DNA from: Porodaedalea pini
Lineage: Eukaryota; Basidiomycota; Agaricomycetes; Hymenochaetales; Hymenochaetaceae
Direction: 5' to 3'
DNA length: 64,000 bases
Assembly (NCBI GenBank): GCA_002794775.1
Contig: NBAY01000049.1
Location: forward strand, 248,001-312,000
Each line of letters opens with the position of its first letter. Within the stretch, counting starts at the first letter, position 1. This document shows positions 45,709 through 57,600 of this stretch, piece by piece. The notes beneath the pieces were generated by a model that was not told the DNA's origin, did no database searches, and saw only the letters and a list, made by a program, of their open reading frames with translations. Made by a program: the position numbers and the translations under genes.

Positions 45709-46400
45709 CGCGGGTTCGGGTGTTGAAGGTTCTGGGGGAGTCGGCGGTGAGGGATCTCTGTTGGTCTCGCGGTAAGGACCCGGAGTCGGTGGTAGGTTAA
45801 CCGTAGATGTTGACGGTGCGGGTGACGATGGGGTAGCTGGAGGCCACCTTGCTCTCCTTCCTCGTTCGTCTGACGAATACCAGCCGTGCCGGATCTCACT
45901 CCACCAGATGTCGTGAGTGACGCCGCTGTTATTGGTCGCGACGTAGCCTGGTCGATCTGGATCCCAACGGGCTGAGGCAGGAAGGGCCCGTCGCTGTTCG
46001 TCAGTGAGATCTATCTTGACGTTGGCGGTGGGACAGGGATCGGTTGCGTGTTCGATCCGGGGTTACGCCAACGTTGAGCGGGTTCGTCAGCGAAGTTGAT
46101 GACGAGGCGGAAGGATCCGAGTGAGATTACAAACGAGATTGTCGTCGAAGTTTGGACTCGTCTGGTTACCCACGTCCACGTTAGGTGCGTGCTCCACCAG
46201 AGGCTAATTCGTAGAGCCAGGGTCGGGAGATGTCGGTTGATATGTTTACGTAATACACGAACATCCGAAAACGTCCGGGCAGGGTTGAGGGTTGTCGTTC
46301 AGGGGGTTTACACGTCAAATCCGTCGAGGGGAGCGCTCCTCTAGACTGAGTGAAGGCGAGTCGACAGCGACGACGTACGCTGGGGATGAGCCTGGGTGGG

Positions 46401-46411
46401 GTTCTGCTTTT
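46401..46411 (-). promoter_or_regulatory. Self-complementary primer-binding site, element C
   Basis: In element sense AAAAGCAGAAC, one base beyond the 5' LTR. The complement GTTCTGCTTTT lies in the LTR at 46608-46618, 33 bases after the start of the TATATAAGG box (46643-46651). Confidence 0.75.
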
Positions 46412-46412
46412 A

Positions 46413-46835
46413 TGTTAGGCGGAAGCCCGGGGGACGGCTCGGACTGGGCAGGCCTCGGCTGACTGTCGTCTGGGACGTGCTATACTCGAGCGTAGACTCG
46501 GGACACGCTTACTCAGGCTAGGTCGACGCGGAGGTAAGAGGATTAATACAAGACTAGACTAATACAAGGGGGACGAGTCTCACCTAGGTCGACGCGGAGG
46601 TAAGAGGAAAAGCAGAACAAGGAGTTCATGCGATGCCTGAGACCTTATATAGCGACGACCGTGAGACTATATTACCTAACATTACATAACAAGTGGGAAT
46701 GGAACGAATGAAGGTCGTGTAGAGGGAGTGTGGGAAGTGATTGGAAAGATGATTAAAGATAATGAAAAGGAGCAATTAATAGAAACGAAAAAGGAAAAGG
46801 GGAAATAAAGAAAAGGGGAAGTTCGAGTCCTGACA
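46413..46835 (-). repeat. 5' LTR of element C
   Basis: 423 bases with a TATA box at 46643-46651. Two direct copies of CCTCTTACCTCCGCGTCGACC, 66 bases apart, lie downstream of the presumed start site. Confidence 0.95.
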
Positions 46836-46840
46836 GTTTC

Positions 46841-47343
46841 GAGAGACAAGATGCTAAGACAAAGACAGAATGACTACAAGGTATACAAGAACTAAGATGA
46901 ATCGCACTCAAGTTACCCTATCTGAGGGAGACTCTGTGGTAGAACTGACTTGTCCTCTACCTATGACATGAGGTGCATATTTATACTAAGTCCAAAGATC
47001 TATCTACAGTTAATAATTTCCATATGGGCATATTGTGCATATCAGTTGAAACATAGAGAAGTCAAAAGGAAAAGTCATAGATCATAGAGGTGCACATAGA
47101 GAGCATAGAAATCAGAAGAACATAGGAAAAACATAAATCATAATGAAGAAAAATGTCCGCATCACATCCGACCATACTGGTACTCCACCAGAACTCAGAT
47201 CATCCAATTGGTACGTGGCTCCCGTCATTGGACAGCAGTCTGGTATGCATCTTGGCTGTATGCTCCATGTGACCACGTCCCTAGTTGTCCAGATAAGATC
47301 TCTGGTACATTCTGGTATGCTTTCGGAGGTCCTAGTATCGCGA
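46841..47343. repeat. Remnant of an unclassified LTR-like repeat
   Basis: Continues the sequence interrupted by element C. It has a minus-strand TATA-like TATAAATA (46977-46984 read in reverse) and weak similarity, in opposite orientation, to 51850-51960. No gene. Confidence 0.35.
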
Positions 47344-48788
47344 TGCAGACTCTTTTGTAGACCGAATGGTCGACTTTGAGGGCAAATCTATATTCTTCCC
47401 AAGGGAGACTGCAGTAACTCAATAGTTGAGGAGGGATGACCAAATAGAAATGGAGTGACCGAATGCTTGAGACAGTGGCTCTGCTGGTTCAGAGGCTTTG
47501 CCAAAGTGCTCAAAACTGTTGGAATTGGGCTCCCAACACAGACCCTGTAACTATAGTGATTGAAGTCTGAAGTTGAGGTAGGTGCAGGGCCATATCAGGC
47601 ATTTTCAGATGATTTGGATCTCTGGTTGGTGTCTGTCGAGTGTTCGAACGTGCTTGAAAAGGTGCTCAAAGGTGTCTGGACGTATTCCAATGTGATCGAG
47701 CGACTTCTTAGTGGGCAGCAAACATGTGGGGTGATGGAAGTATGCAGGTATGATCCCCTGTTGGGTTTGTCAGGCGCTTGAAGCCTTGGAATATCGGTTT
47801 CGAGCGTATGCGGTGAACCAAACGCGCTATTTGAGCAGTTGGCCAAGCTTGTTAGAGCAGAGCAGGGATGAACTGAAGATGAGAACGACTTATGGGACTT
47901 GAAATGTATACTGTGGGGAAAACTGGGGGTGTATTCCCTCTGCAGAATGAGTACAAAGGTGTGCACTATTTATACTCTAGGCGAAACGAGCTCGGTACTG
48001 ATGTCGAATGTACATATGGAGGTAGAGGAGTGTGTGCAGTGTGTATTCGAGTCAGAATAGTCATATGTTAGGGATGGAATGACTTGAGAACATGATAAAT
48101 CACAAACTCGAAGGGGAATAATGGTTTGACATCAATAAAAAGACCAATGAAACCCAAGAAACTTATCATGTGTGCTTCCAACAACTCCATTTGAATGTCC
48201 TCAAACGTTCCTAGGGTGTGATGGCGATGAATGCACATTCTGGAAGTGATAGACAATGATAAATAACACTCGAGCCCCATGGGGAATGCAGCGAATGACG
48301 GAATCTGGTCGTTCGAGCATGATACATTTAATGTCGACGGCCCAGGGACCGTTCGAGTGACCCATGCTGGAACCCAATGCGTTCCCTGAGCCCAACCACG
48401 TGATCCAGCTGCACTACAAGCATTCGAACGAGTGAATATGAAGTGGAAAGAGTGCTTGAGCGCGTATATAGTGGGATATGGAATGAATATAAAGAAAATG
48501 AAGTGTTTGAGTGTGAATAGGAAGTGGTATGAGTGTTAGAATGTGTGTATGAAGGTATTTGAACGTATTTATGAGGTTACTAAGGGATAATTTGAGAGCT
48601 TCGAAGGTATATTGACGCTCAAATGGCCAAGTATGACCATTCGAGTGCGTGAAATGCAAAGTGTAAGATAGACAGTGATGAAACGAAGTGCTTGACCATG
48701 TTTATGGGGTTTGTATCTGTATATAATAATAAATAAAGCAGGTGGTATGCTGGGACGGCTGACGCCTAAGTGCGAATCGAGCACTACA
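47344..48788 (-). repeat. 1.45-kb LTR-like repeat X
   Basis: Matches a second copy at 52272-52418 plus 58806-60108. Read on the minus strand it begins TGTAGTGCTCG and ends GAGTCTGCA, with a TATAAATAG box near 47970, consistent with a solo LTR. No 5-bp duplication was found at the ends, so the limits are approximate. This copy keeps many CpG words (TTCGAACG, TTCGAGTG) that read TTGAATG or TTCAAATG in the other copy. Confidence 0.5.
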
Positions 48789-49143
48789 CCAGAACGTGTT
48801 GCTGATGTGATCGTGAGGTTCTGATTCGAAACCGGACCGATTGGATTCAGTCCGGTACTGATCGGTATGTGTCGGAACCAGTTCTCGAGTGCTTCTGGAG
48901 TGATCGGTGGTGATGGGACGATCGGCACGGCTCTACAGCGTGCTCCACATGCTAACACTTAATTAACTTCCTGCTTCTCCCATGTGCTTCTATATCAGGG
49001 CTTTGCTTCTCTGGCTTCTCAAAGTGTCTTCCTCAGTTGTGGCACTGCATAGCCTATCAGGTGGCATTGCTGTGCTCGGGTGCTCATTCCTCCCATTCAA
49101 ATCCATTGGGGATAACCATATGGACCCATGGGTTATTCTTGGA
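48789..49143. other. Intervening sequence
   Basis: Contains CGGTAC-type words near 48850-48890 and possibly the decayed end of the minus-strand frame described next (SKNNPWVHMVIPNGFEWEE after a stop). Confidence 0.35.
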
Positions 49144-49800
49144 TCACCATTCAGTGTCAGGTCCATTCATTGTTAAGGCTGCACCGCCGAGACATGTCTC
49201 CATTGTGAATGGTGGGTCATGTGGTCCTAGGGCCAAGGTGATCTTGAATGTTTGCCTTCTTGACACATGCTCAAATTTATATAGCATAATTGTGCCTTGA
49301 TGCTTTATGTCCCTGAGGTATGCCCAACAGTGCTTGAGTGCTGTTGTTATGTGTGTTGGTATGTCATTCCCTTGCACTGGACTCAGTGTAGGTATTCGTA
49401 TCATCATCTTGCAGTTTCTGCATTCTTTGTGTGGTTCCTTATTGTATTGGATGACCGTATCCCATTTGTAGTTCTCCATGCCACGTTCTTCCTTGTTAAT
49501 GTGGACTTTATATGTCTTGGCATCTTGGTAGTAGATTACTTGACCTGTTTCGAAGTATGGGGATTGGCCTCGCCACTCGTGTGTTCGCAACATTACATCC
49601 TGGTCCATTAGTCCTATTGTCTTTAGGAGTTCTGGGACCTTCCTTGCTACGTTCTGTAGTAGCATGCACTTTGTGCATTGAGGATCGACCTCCATTGGGT
49701 GTCCTTTACTTTCTTGGGGTTTGCATGCCATGTCACGTGCATGATCAGTGCTGATCATCGCTGATCGACGTTTCCAAATGTGTGAAAATTTCCTTTCAGC
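49144..49800 (-). CDS. Unrecognised long open frame next to a gypsy remnant
   Basis: About 200 codons without a stop, ending LTMNGPDTEW. I do not recognise it. It has two CX2C pairs (CTKC and CRNC), a hydrophilic Lys-rich segment (KTYKVHINKEERGMENYK) and no membrane segment. The first 14 residues of the longest possible frame (from 49842) are out-of-frame gypsy sequence, so its true start was cut away by, or lies inside, the junction at about 49800. It could be a gene fragment of another transposon family. Confidence 0.35.
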   Translation of the reverse strand, partial: AERKFSHIWKRRSAMISTDHARDMACKPQESKGHPMEVDPQCTKCMLLQNVARKVPELLKTIGLMDQDVMLRTHEWRGQSPYFETGQVIYYQDAKTYKVHINKEERGMENYKWDTVIQYNKEPHKECRNCKMMIRIPTLSPVQGNDIPTHITTALKHCWAYLRDIKHQGTIMLYKFEHVSRRQTFKITLALGPHDPPFTMETCLGGAALTMNGPDTEW

Positions 49801-50507
49801 TTTGCAAATTCTTCCACTGACATGTTGGTGGAGGTGTTTCACACTGTGTCAAAGCTCATCAGATGACATCCTGTGTTTGCATAGAAAAAAAGGGAGACAT
49901 CTTCATCGCAGAGTGTTTGTGGTTGTTGTATGTGAACTCTGCAAGGGGGAGCTAGTCCTTCTAGTCTGATTGCCAATGATCTACAAATAATCGCAGGTAC
50001 TGTTCAAGTTCCTGGCTTACTTGTTCCATTTGGCTGTCCATCTGTGGGTGGTATGCTGTTGACAGGTTACCTTTGATGTGCAGGAGCTTATACAAATCCT
50101 TCATCATTGACACGTTGAACTGAGTGCTGTGGTTGTGGATGATCTTCTTTGGAAGGCCATGTAGGCAGAAGATGTGATCCTGGTACAATTGAGCCATACC
50201 TTTGGCTGACAGTTTCATCATCATTGGGACCGCATGCATCTGTTTCAAGAACCTATCCACAAAGATGCAGATTGTGTTGTGTCCCTTTGAGTCTGGGAGT
50301 TCTCCAATGAGGTCAACTGTGACAATTTCCCAAGGACCCTCATGGACTGTGTTCAAATGCAGCAGTCTTGACCTTGATGTTCGCAGAGCCTTTGTTTGCT
50401 GGCAGCGATCGCATCCTTGGACATAGGCTCAAACATCCAAGAACATTGAGGCCCACCAGAAATCCTGTCAGACCAACTCCACCATCTTTGACACTCCTGG
50501 GTGCCTC
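49801..50507 (-). mobile_element. Gypsy remnant E: integrase fragment
   Basis: In element sense: VTVDLIGELPDSKGHN (first catalytic Asp), HGLPKKIIHNHSTQF (second Asp now Asn) and QMEQVSQELEQYL (catalytic Glu region, QTER changed). Both ends are truncated and there is no LTR. CpG decay is very advanced: Arg mostly reads Cys, His or Gln, or stop. Confidence 0.85.
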
Positions 50508-52271
50508 ACTGTAGGGGTGCAGACTCTTCCAATCTGAAGGGTGATTCAGGCTACAGCTCATGATCGACCCAAGGGGGACTGTGGTGACTTGATATACCGA
50601 GAGGGACAACCTAAGTAGAGCGAAGTTTGAGATATGAAGACTTGGCGATATGGATATGTGCAGGATTCCAATTGGACCAAGACCCAGTTGGGTAGAGTTG
50701 GCACTTATGATAGCAGCTGAGGGCTTTCGGAGTGTGACTGGCGAAGTCTCAAGAGTTGGGAACAGAGTCGGTGGATTTGTTTCAGAGTGAGAGTCGGGTG
50801 AGTAGTGCATAGAACTGCATGTAGTAGATTGCTGCTGTATGGAGGTAGAGGGGTACTTGTCTCTTCCCTTATCTCTCTACTCTCTCTGCTCTGTCTACAA
50901 ACTACCATGAATTTATACTAAACTGAAGCAGAGAAAGTGGTGCAAGATTCGGCCAAGTCTGTGTGAACAGATGTGAAAGTGAGTCGACGATTGGCCTGCA
51001 CACATCATGCAGCCGATTGTCACAGAGTGATGTTGTAGTGCCCAACCTGCTCTCTTGTCTCCCACCACTGCACAACCATATCCCACAACCTTGTCCTACT
51101 CACCTAATTCCTTCTGCTTGTGCCCACAAGAGTCGGTCATCCATGTGTTGATTGAGTTTGTATGGCATCTGTCTGTCCAATCATGCCCATACCAAGAGTT
51201 ATAATAAAGAGTTGGCCACCGATTATGAAAGTATGAATAGTAATGTTTGGTGGTTGGTAATGGGTGTAAAAGGGGTAGTGTAAGTGAAGGGAGAAAGACT
51301 CGACTGGCACATAGGTGATGGTTAATCACTACACCACTAACACCAATGTAGAGTACTGACGAGTGGCCAGTCACTGCAGATCCCTCTAGAGGCCATCCAT
51401 TGCATGTTCCGACAAGTATTGATGTGTACCAGACTCAGAAGGATTTGCCTGATGTGTACCAGACACATGATGATATGCCCGACATCACATCAGCGGATCA
51501 CTGGGAAGATCCCCCTGGCAATTCGGGACGTACTGGAAAGCTTATGTCATTGGAGTCAGTTGGGACATGTACCGGAGATCAGCCTGATGATGGATGACAA
51601 CTCACCAATTGGAGGATCTCAGTTCTGGTGGAGTTGTGATATGACCAGATGATGGACCAAGGCAAATGGGGAAGTTGTCACATGGTCATGTTTTCTTTTG
51701 ATTTTCTATATTTCTCTTATATTCTGAGTGTTTTCTCTCCAATGCTCTATGTTTCACCTGGTATGCACATTATACTCACTTTGGAATAATTTTCTTGTAG
51801 ATAGATCTCTTGCACCTTGTATTTAGGGACTTCCCTGTCATAGGTAGCAAGGGAGGAAAATACTACTGCAGAGTTCCCCACAGATAGGGCAGCTTCTGTG
51901 CATGCAGTTAGTCTCTGCAACAGTTAGTTTTGTGGCAACCTCATCTTCAGTCTTGTCTTGTATCTTGTTCTTGTTCTCATCTCTGCTATCACTATCATCT
52001 CATACCAGAGTTGATATCTTGTTCATTCCGGCTCTGTACCAATGCTCACATCAGGTCCAGGGCACTTTACAGTATTGACACATACCGACACGTACTGACA
52101 AGTACCGACGTGTACCAGGTTTTTCCTGCGCTCATACCAAGGTTATCTTTACTTCATAACTCAACAGAAACACATCCCCAAAACGAACTGCCAATCCTAA
52201 ATAACCTATACACAGGATCTACATCAAGTCATGACATTCCCTCATCACTTCCTCTTTTACCATTATTGCAA
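50508..52271. other. Mixed repeat remnants without genes
   Basis: From about 50513 (TGCAGACTCTTCC) the sequence weakly resembles the start of repeat X, including GGGGGACTGTGGTGACT. It has a reversed TATA-like TTTATACTA near 50915, so a related LTR is possible. From 51410 there are repeated GATGTGTACCAGAC words. Near 52060-52125 there is a cluster of TACCGACACGTACTGAC-type words. No coding region could be supported. Confidence 0.4.
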
Positions 52272-52418
52272 TGCAGGCTCTTTTGTAGACCGAATGGTCG
52301 ACTTGAGGGTGAATCTATATTCTTCCCAAGGGAGACTGTGTTGACTCAATAGTTGAGGAAGGACAACCAAATAGAAATGGAGTGATCAAATGTTCAAGAT
52401 GGTGGCTCTACTGGTCCA
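52272..52418 (-). repeat. LTR-like repeat, second copy, outer part
   Basis: Similar to 47344-47490. It is interrupted by element D and continues at 58806. Confidence 0.55.
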
Positions 52419-52904
52419 TGTTAGGACTCGAACTTTTACCTTTTCTTTTATTTTCCCTTTTACCATTTCCTTTCTTTTAACCACTCCTTTCCATTATATT
52501 TAACCTTCTTTCATAATCATTTCCCATTCTTATGTCATACACGATCATTCCCACACTCACTTAGTACGACCCAACCTTCATTTGTTCCATTCCTAGTTAC
52601 GTAAACTATACAGTACTTAGATAATACAATCCCGTGGACAACGCTATATAGAGGAAGGTGGAATCACAGAAGCCCCCTGTTCTGCTTTTCCTCTTACCTC
52701 CACGTTGTCCAGGTGAGACCTGTCCCCCTTGTCTTAGTTAGACTTGTGTTAATCCTCTTACCTCCACGTCGTCCAGTCTGAGTAAACCCGCTGCCCAAAC
52801 TTCGTGTTCGAGATACAGCCTGTCCCAGACAATGTCTGCATCACTGTCAGGTGCCGCACGTTGAGGTTGCCTAGTCTGAGTTCCACCCAGACTTCCGCCT
52901 AACA
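52419..52904 (+). repeat. 5' LTR of element D
   Basis: TGTTAGGACTCG ... CGCCTAACA, 486 bases. TATATAG box, then GTTCTGCTTTT about 34 bases further on, although the bases between differ from those of element C. Confidence 0.92.
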
Positions 52905-52905
52905 T

Positions 52906-52916
52906 AAAAGCAGAAC
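52906..52916 (+). promoter_or_regulatory. Self-complementary primer-binding site, element D
   Basis: AAAAGCAGAAC, one base after the LTR, as in the other subfamily. Confidence 0.7.
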
Positions 52917-53612
52917 CTCACCCAGGCTCATCCCCAGCATACATTGTCGCTGTCAACTCGCCTTCACTCAGTCTAGAGGAGCGCTCCCCTTGACGGACTT
53001 GATGTGTAAACCCCCTAAACGACAACCCTCAACCCTGCCGGACATTTTCGGATGTTCGTGTATTACATAAACTTCGCAACCAACTTTTCCCGACCCTGGC
53101 TCTCCACATCTCCCTTTGGTGGAGGAGCCACTTAACCTGGACGTGGGTGACGTTACGTGTACAGTCATCGACGTCGTTGTTGATTGTTATCACTGCCGCG
53201 TCCTTCCGTCTCATTATCAACTTCACCGACAAACCCGTTCAATGTTGGCGTAACCCCGGATCAAACACACAACCGATCCCTGTTCCCCCTCCGTCATCAA
53301 CATAGATCTCACCGAGGAACAGCGCCTTGCCCTCCTGCCTCGCTCCTGGTATAACGAGGAACATCATTCCTGGTGCACCGTCACTCAATCAGGCATTGAA
53401 TATATCATCTGGTGGTGCACTGAAAAGGGACTGTGGTACTCAACATTAGAAGGAGGAAGAAGACTGAAGTGGTCGCCCTCGTCCGGACCTACAAACCCGA
53501 CTTCACTGTCGCTTTCGACCTCGACCATTCTTCCACCCATCCTGGGACCATACCGAGAAACCCGACGAGACTCCTCACCGTCGACCCCCCCTGAACCGAG
53601 ACACCTGCACCA

Positions 53613-54694
53613 ATGATGTCAATGGGAGCCTTCAGCCAGCAACAGCTGGAACAAATCGTGGCAATTGTCACAGGAGTGTTCACCCACACAGCAGCCCAAA
53701 CCCCGGTGGCGCTGGCCAAGGTAATGCCCCCACCCCCGACATCGATGTCACCCGGCCACATAAATTCACTGGCGGCGACAACTACCTGGACTTCAAACGC
53801 GAGGTCCTCCTCTTTGTCTCGACAAACCCAAGCCGGTACCCGATGTCTGAAAGCAAGATCTACGTCACTCTTTCCTACCTAAAAGGTGGCAATGCAGCGA
53901 CGTGGGTGCAAAACTACGTGGAGGAGTCGATGACAGCGGGAATCGTGACCTTCACCGACAGTTGGACAAGGTTCCAAGAGTGCCTAGATGCCTCGTTCGA
54001 TGACCCGAACCGGAAGGAAAAAGCGCTAGCGGAATTCCGAACCAAGGTTCAGAAGGACCTCACCACCAACGAGTTTTTCCAAAAGCTCGACGTTGTCATC
54101 ACAAGAGCAGGACTGACAGATGACAGCATCATCTGCGACCGCCTAAAGCGCGCAATGAACATCGAGGTGGTCTGAGGGGTATTGAGGTCGATGCTGGTCC
54201 CGACCACGTATGACGACTGGAAGAAGAAGGCCATCGAGATTGATCGTGGCGAACAACAGATCCGCGCGATACAATGAGGTCGTGTGTTCCCACTTCTGCC
54301 ATGCCAGCAACAACAGGCACCCCCGGCTCGTCGACAGATCCCGGCCCCCCACGTCAACAAACATGATGCAACTGGTGTTACTTTCAGAGGTGCCGGCCAG
54401 CCAATGGACATCTCGATGAACGAGGCGCAATGAAGGAGGGCGTGCTGGATCTGTGGTAAACTTGGCCACTTCAAGGACACGTGCCCGCAAGGGAAGATGA
54501 TTGTGCAGCGCATGCTGCAGATGATGGCGCCAGGTGAGTGTCATCTTCTTGCCGATGAGCTGGGTGCGATGAAGGAATCGGCCTTTGAGGAAGTTGTAGA
54601 CACTCAGAGGTCGACTGTGGAGGACTATGTGGAGGAAGACGGCAATGACGAAGAGGTCGTTGACTCGCAGGATTTTGCGAGTGGTCAGGTGTAG
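53613..54694 (+). pseudogene. gag: Gypsy Gag of element D, nonsense-mutated
   Basis: Starts near MMSMGAFSQQQLEQIVAIV (53613). The capsid-like block (LDFKREVLLFVS, TLSYLKGGNAATW) is followed by a zinc knuckle CWICGKLGHFKDTC near 54445. TGA replaces Arg at VV-stop-GVL (near 54174), IQ-stop-GR (near 54275) and AQ-stop-RRA (near 54433). A frameshift near 53840 separates the N-terminal part. The slippery site reads GGATTTT at 54670-54676. Confidence 0.85.
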
Positions 54695-57600
54695 CCATTG
54701 GGGTGACTGACTGGAAAGAACAAGGGGTTTTGGATTTGGACTTGATAAAATATAGTCAACCGTCTGTACAATACTTAGACGCAAATGACATCGATGACTT
54801 TCCCAATTACGAAGCCCCCACCAATGTGAACAAAAATGAAGAGTATGAACAGCTGTTCATGAGAGGAACTGGCGGATGCCAGCTGGACCTTCTCCTGAAC
54901 GTCGGACACAGCATAGTGGGTGAAGTGAGGGAGGTGGATGCGCACGCCCTCATAGATTCGGGGTGCACAGGGTTGTGCATCGACGTAAGGTTCGTCAAAA
55001 GGTATGGGTTAGAGACAAAACGTTATATCTGACCCCTTGCGGTGCTCAATGCTGATGGTACGCACAATGAGGCCAGGTTGATTGAGAAGTACGTCAACAT
55101 TGAACTTACGATTGGCCACCATACAGAACGGATCGTCCTTGTGGTAACCTCGCTGGCATCGTCTAACATATTCCTAGGGTATGACTGGCTTCGATGTCAC
55201 AATCCTGAGGTCGACTGGAAGATGGGTACGCTCGACTTCACCCACTGTCCAAGTAAATGTGTGGTCGAGAGGGTTGTGGAAGAAGATGTGTGGAAGGTGG
55301 AAAAGGCCGTGGAAGAGATGAGGAGGGTGAGAGAGGTGCGAATGGACAAGACATCCTGGCCCGCATACCTCAAAAACTACGCCGACATCTTCAGCGAGAA
55401 AGGCTTCGAGAAGCTGCCAGAACATTGACCCTGGGACCACGTCATTGACTTGAAACCTGACTTTAAACCTAGCGATTGCAAGATCTATCCACTCACGCCA
55501 ACTGAGCAACAATTGCTAAAGGACTTCCTCGACGAGAACTTGAAGTCTGGTCATATCTGACGATCAATATCGCCCATGGCATCACCCTTCTTCTTCATCA
55601 AAAAGGCTAACAAGTCGCTACGCCCGATCCAAGATTACTGTAAGCTCAATGATGGTACAATCAAGAACAAGTATCCCCTCCCTCTCATCGACGAACTCGT
55701 CGACAAGGTCAAGAAAGCGAAGTACATCACTAAGCTTGACCTTCGCTGGGGATACTACAACATCCGGATCCACAAAGGCGATGAGTGGAAGGCAGCCTTT
55801 CACATGAATATGGGTCTCTTTGAACCGACGGTCATGTTCTTTGGTCTTTGCAACGCACCAGCAATGTTCCAAGCCTTCATCAACCACATCTTCAAGGGAC
55901 TAATCTATGACAACATGATCATCATCTATCTCGACAACATCCTCATTCTTTCACAAACTCTTGAGGAGCATATCGAGATGTCGAGGCGTGTCCTTCAGAT
56001 CTTGCAAGAGAACGGCCTGTACCTGAAGCCAGAAAAATGTGAGTTTGACGCCAAGACCATGAAATACCTCAGCCACATCATCGGCAATGGCGAAATCAGG
56101 GCTGACCCGGCAAAGACAGAGGCAATTGCAGACTGGCCAGTCCTGCGAAACCTCAAACAGCTGCAACAATTCCTCAGCATGGGCAACTGGCTGCGATGGT
56201 TCATCAAGGACTACAGCAAGGTAGCCACCCACTGACCTCGCTGACGGGCAAGAAGGACTGGGTATGGGAGACCAAACAGCAGGAAGCATTCGAGGAGCTG
56301 AGATGACGTCTCTGCTCACCTCCAGTCCTGGCTATCGCCAATGACGAGGGCCCTTTCCGCGTAGAAGCGGACTCGTCGAACTTTGCGCTTGGTGGCATGT
56401 TGTTGCAGAAGCAGGAGGGCAAGTGGAGGGTGGTGGCCTACAGGTCAGAAGCACTCCTACCCATGGAACGAAACTACGAGATCTACGATAAGGAGATGCT
56501 CGCAATAGTTTCAGTGCTCAAGGAGTGGTGACAATACCTCCTCGGCACCCGACACAAGATTGAAATCTGGTCTGACCATGCCAACCTCACCTATTTTTGA
56601 TCAGCGCAGAAGCTGAGCTATCGTCAAGCTCGCTGGCGGACTGAACTCGAAGAATTCGACTTCCACCTTGAGCATAAGTCAGGAAAGACGATGGGCAAGG
56701 CCAACCTGCTGTCGTGCAAGGCTGGGTATGACCAAGGCAAGGATGACAACGAGGGTGTCATGTTCATCAAGGAGAAGTGGTTGAACCACGGGGTGGTATG
56801 AATGTCACGTGATGAGGTGTTGGAATGAGTGGGTGATGCGCAGAGGGTGCAGGATGGGTCGGAGAGGCCGACAGGTATGACAGAAGTCGCCGGGTTGTGG
56901 CGGATGAGAGGCAAGGTGTACATGCCGTCGACGATGAAGGAGGCCGTATTGTGGGAATGTCATGACTCAGTACTGGCTGGACACCCAGGAGTGTCAAAAA
57001 TGGTGGAGCTTGTCCGTCGAGACTTCTGGTGGACGTTGATGTTCTCCGACGTCTGAGCGTATGTCCGAGGGTGTGATCACTGTCAGCGAACAAAGGCTCT
57101 GAGGGCGTCGAGGTCAAGGCCACTCCACCCAAATGCAGTCCCTGAAGGCCCCTGGGAAATCGTCACGGTTGACCTCATTGGAGAGCTCCCGGACTCCAAG
57201 GGGCACAACGCAATCTGCGTCTTCGTTGATAGGTTCTCAAAACAGATGCATGCTATCCCGATGACAACGAAGTTGTCAGTGGAAGGCATGGCTCAGCTGT
57301 ACCATGACCACATCTTCCGCCTCCACAGCTTGCTGAAAAAGATCATCCATGACCGAGGCATGCAGTTCGAACGTGTCGATGATGAAGGAACTGTACAAAC
57401 TCCTACACATCGAAGGCAACCCATCAACGGCATATCACCCACAGACAGATGGTCAAACGGAACGCGTTAACCAGGAGCTCGAACAGTACCTTCGACTCTT
57501 CGTTAACCATCATCAATCAGACTGGAAGGACTGGCTCCCCCTCGCAGAGTTTGCATACAACAACCGCGAACACTTGGTGACGAAAATGTCCCCCTTCTAT

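Larger units (their letters stand above)
40580..46835 (-). mobile_element. Gypsy element C (Tf1/sushi-like chromovirus), intact and young
   Basis: 6256 bases on the minus strand, with two 423-base LTRs (40580-41002 and 46413-46835). I see one difference between them (a CpG at about 40858 reads CA at about 46690). The target duplication is GTTTC (40575-40579 and 46836-46840). gag and pol are both open, with all catalytic residues present. It is the best candidate in the window for a recently active copy and serves as reference for the decayed ones. Confidence 0.96.
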
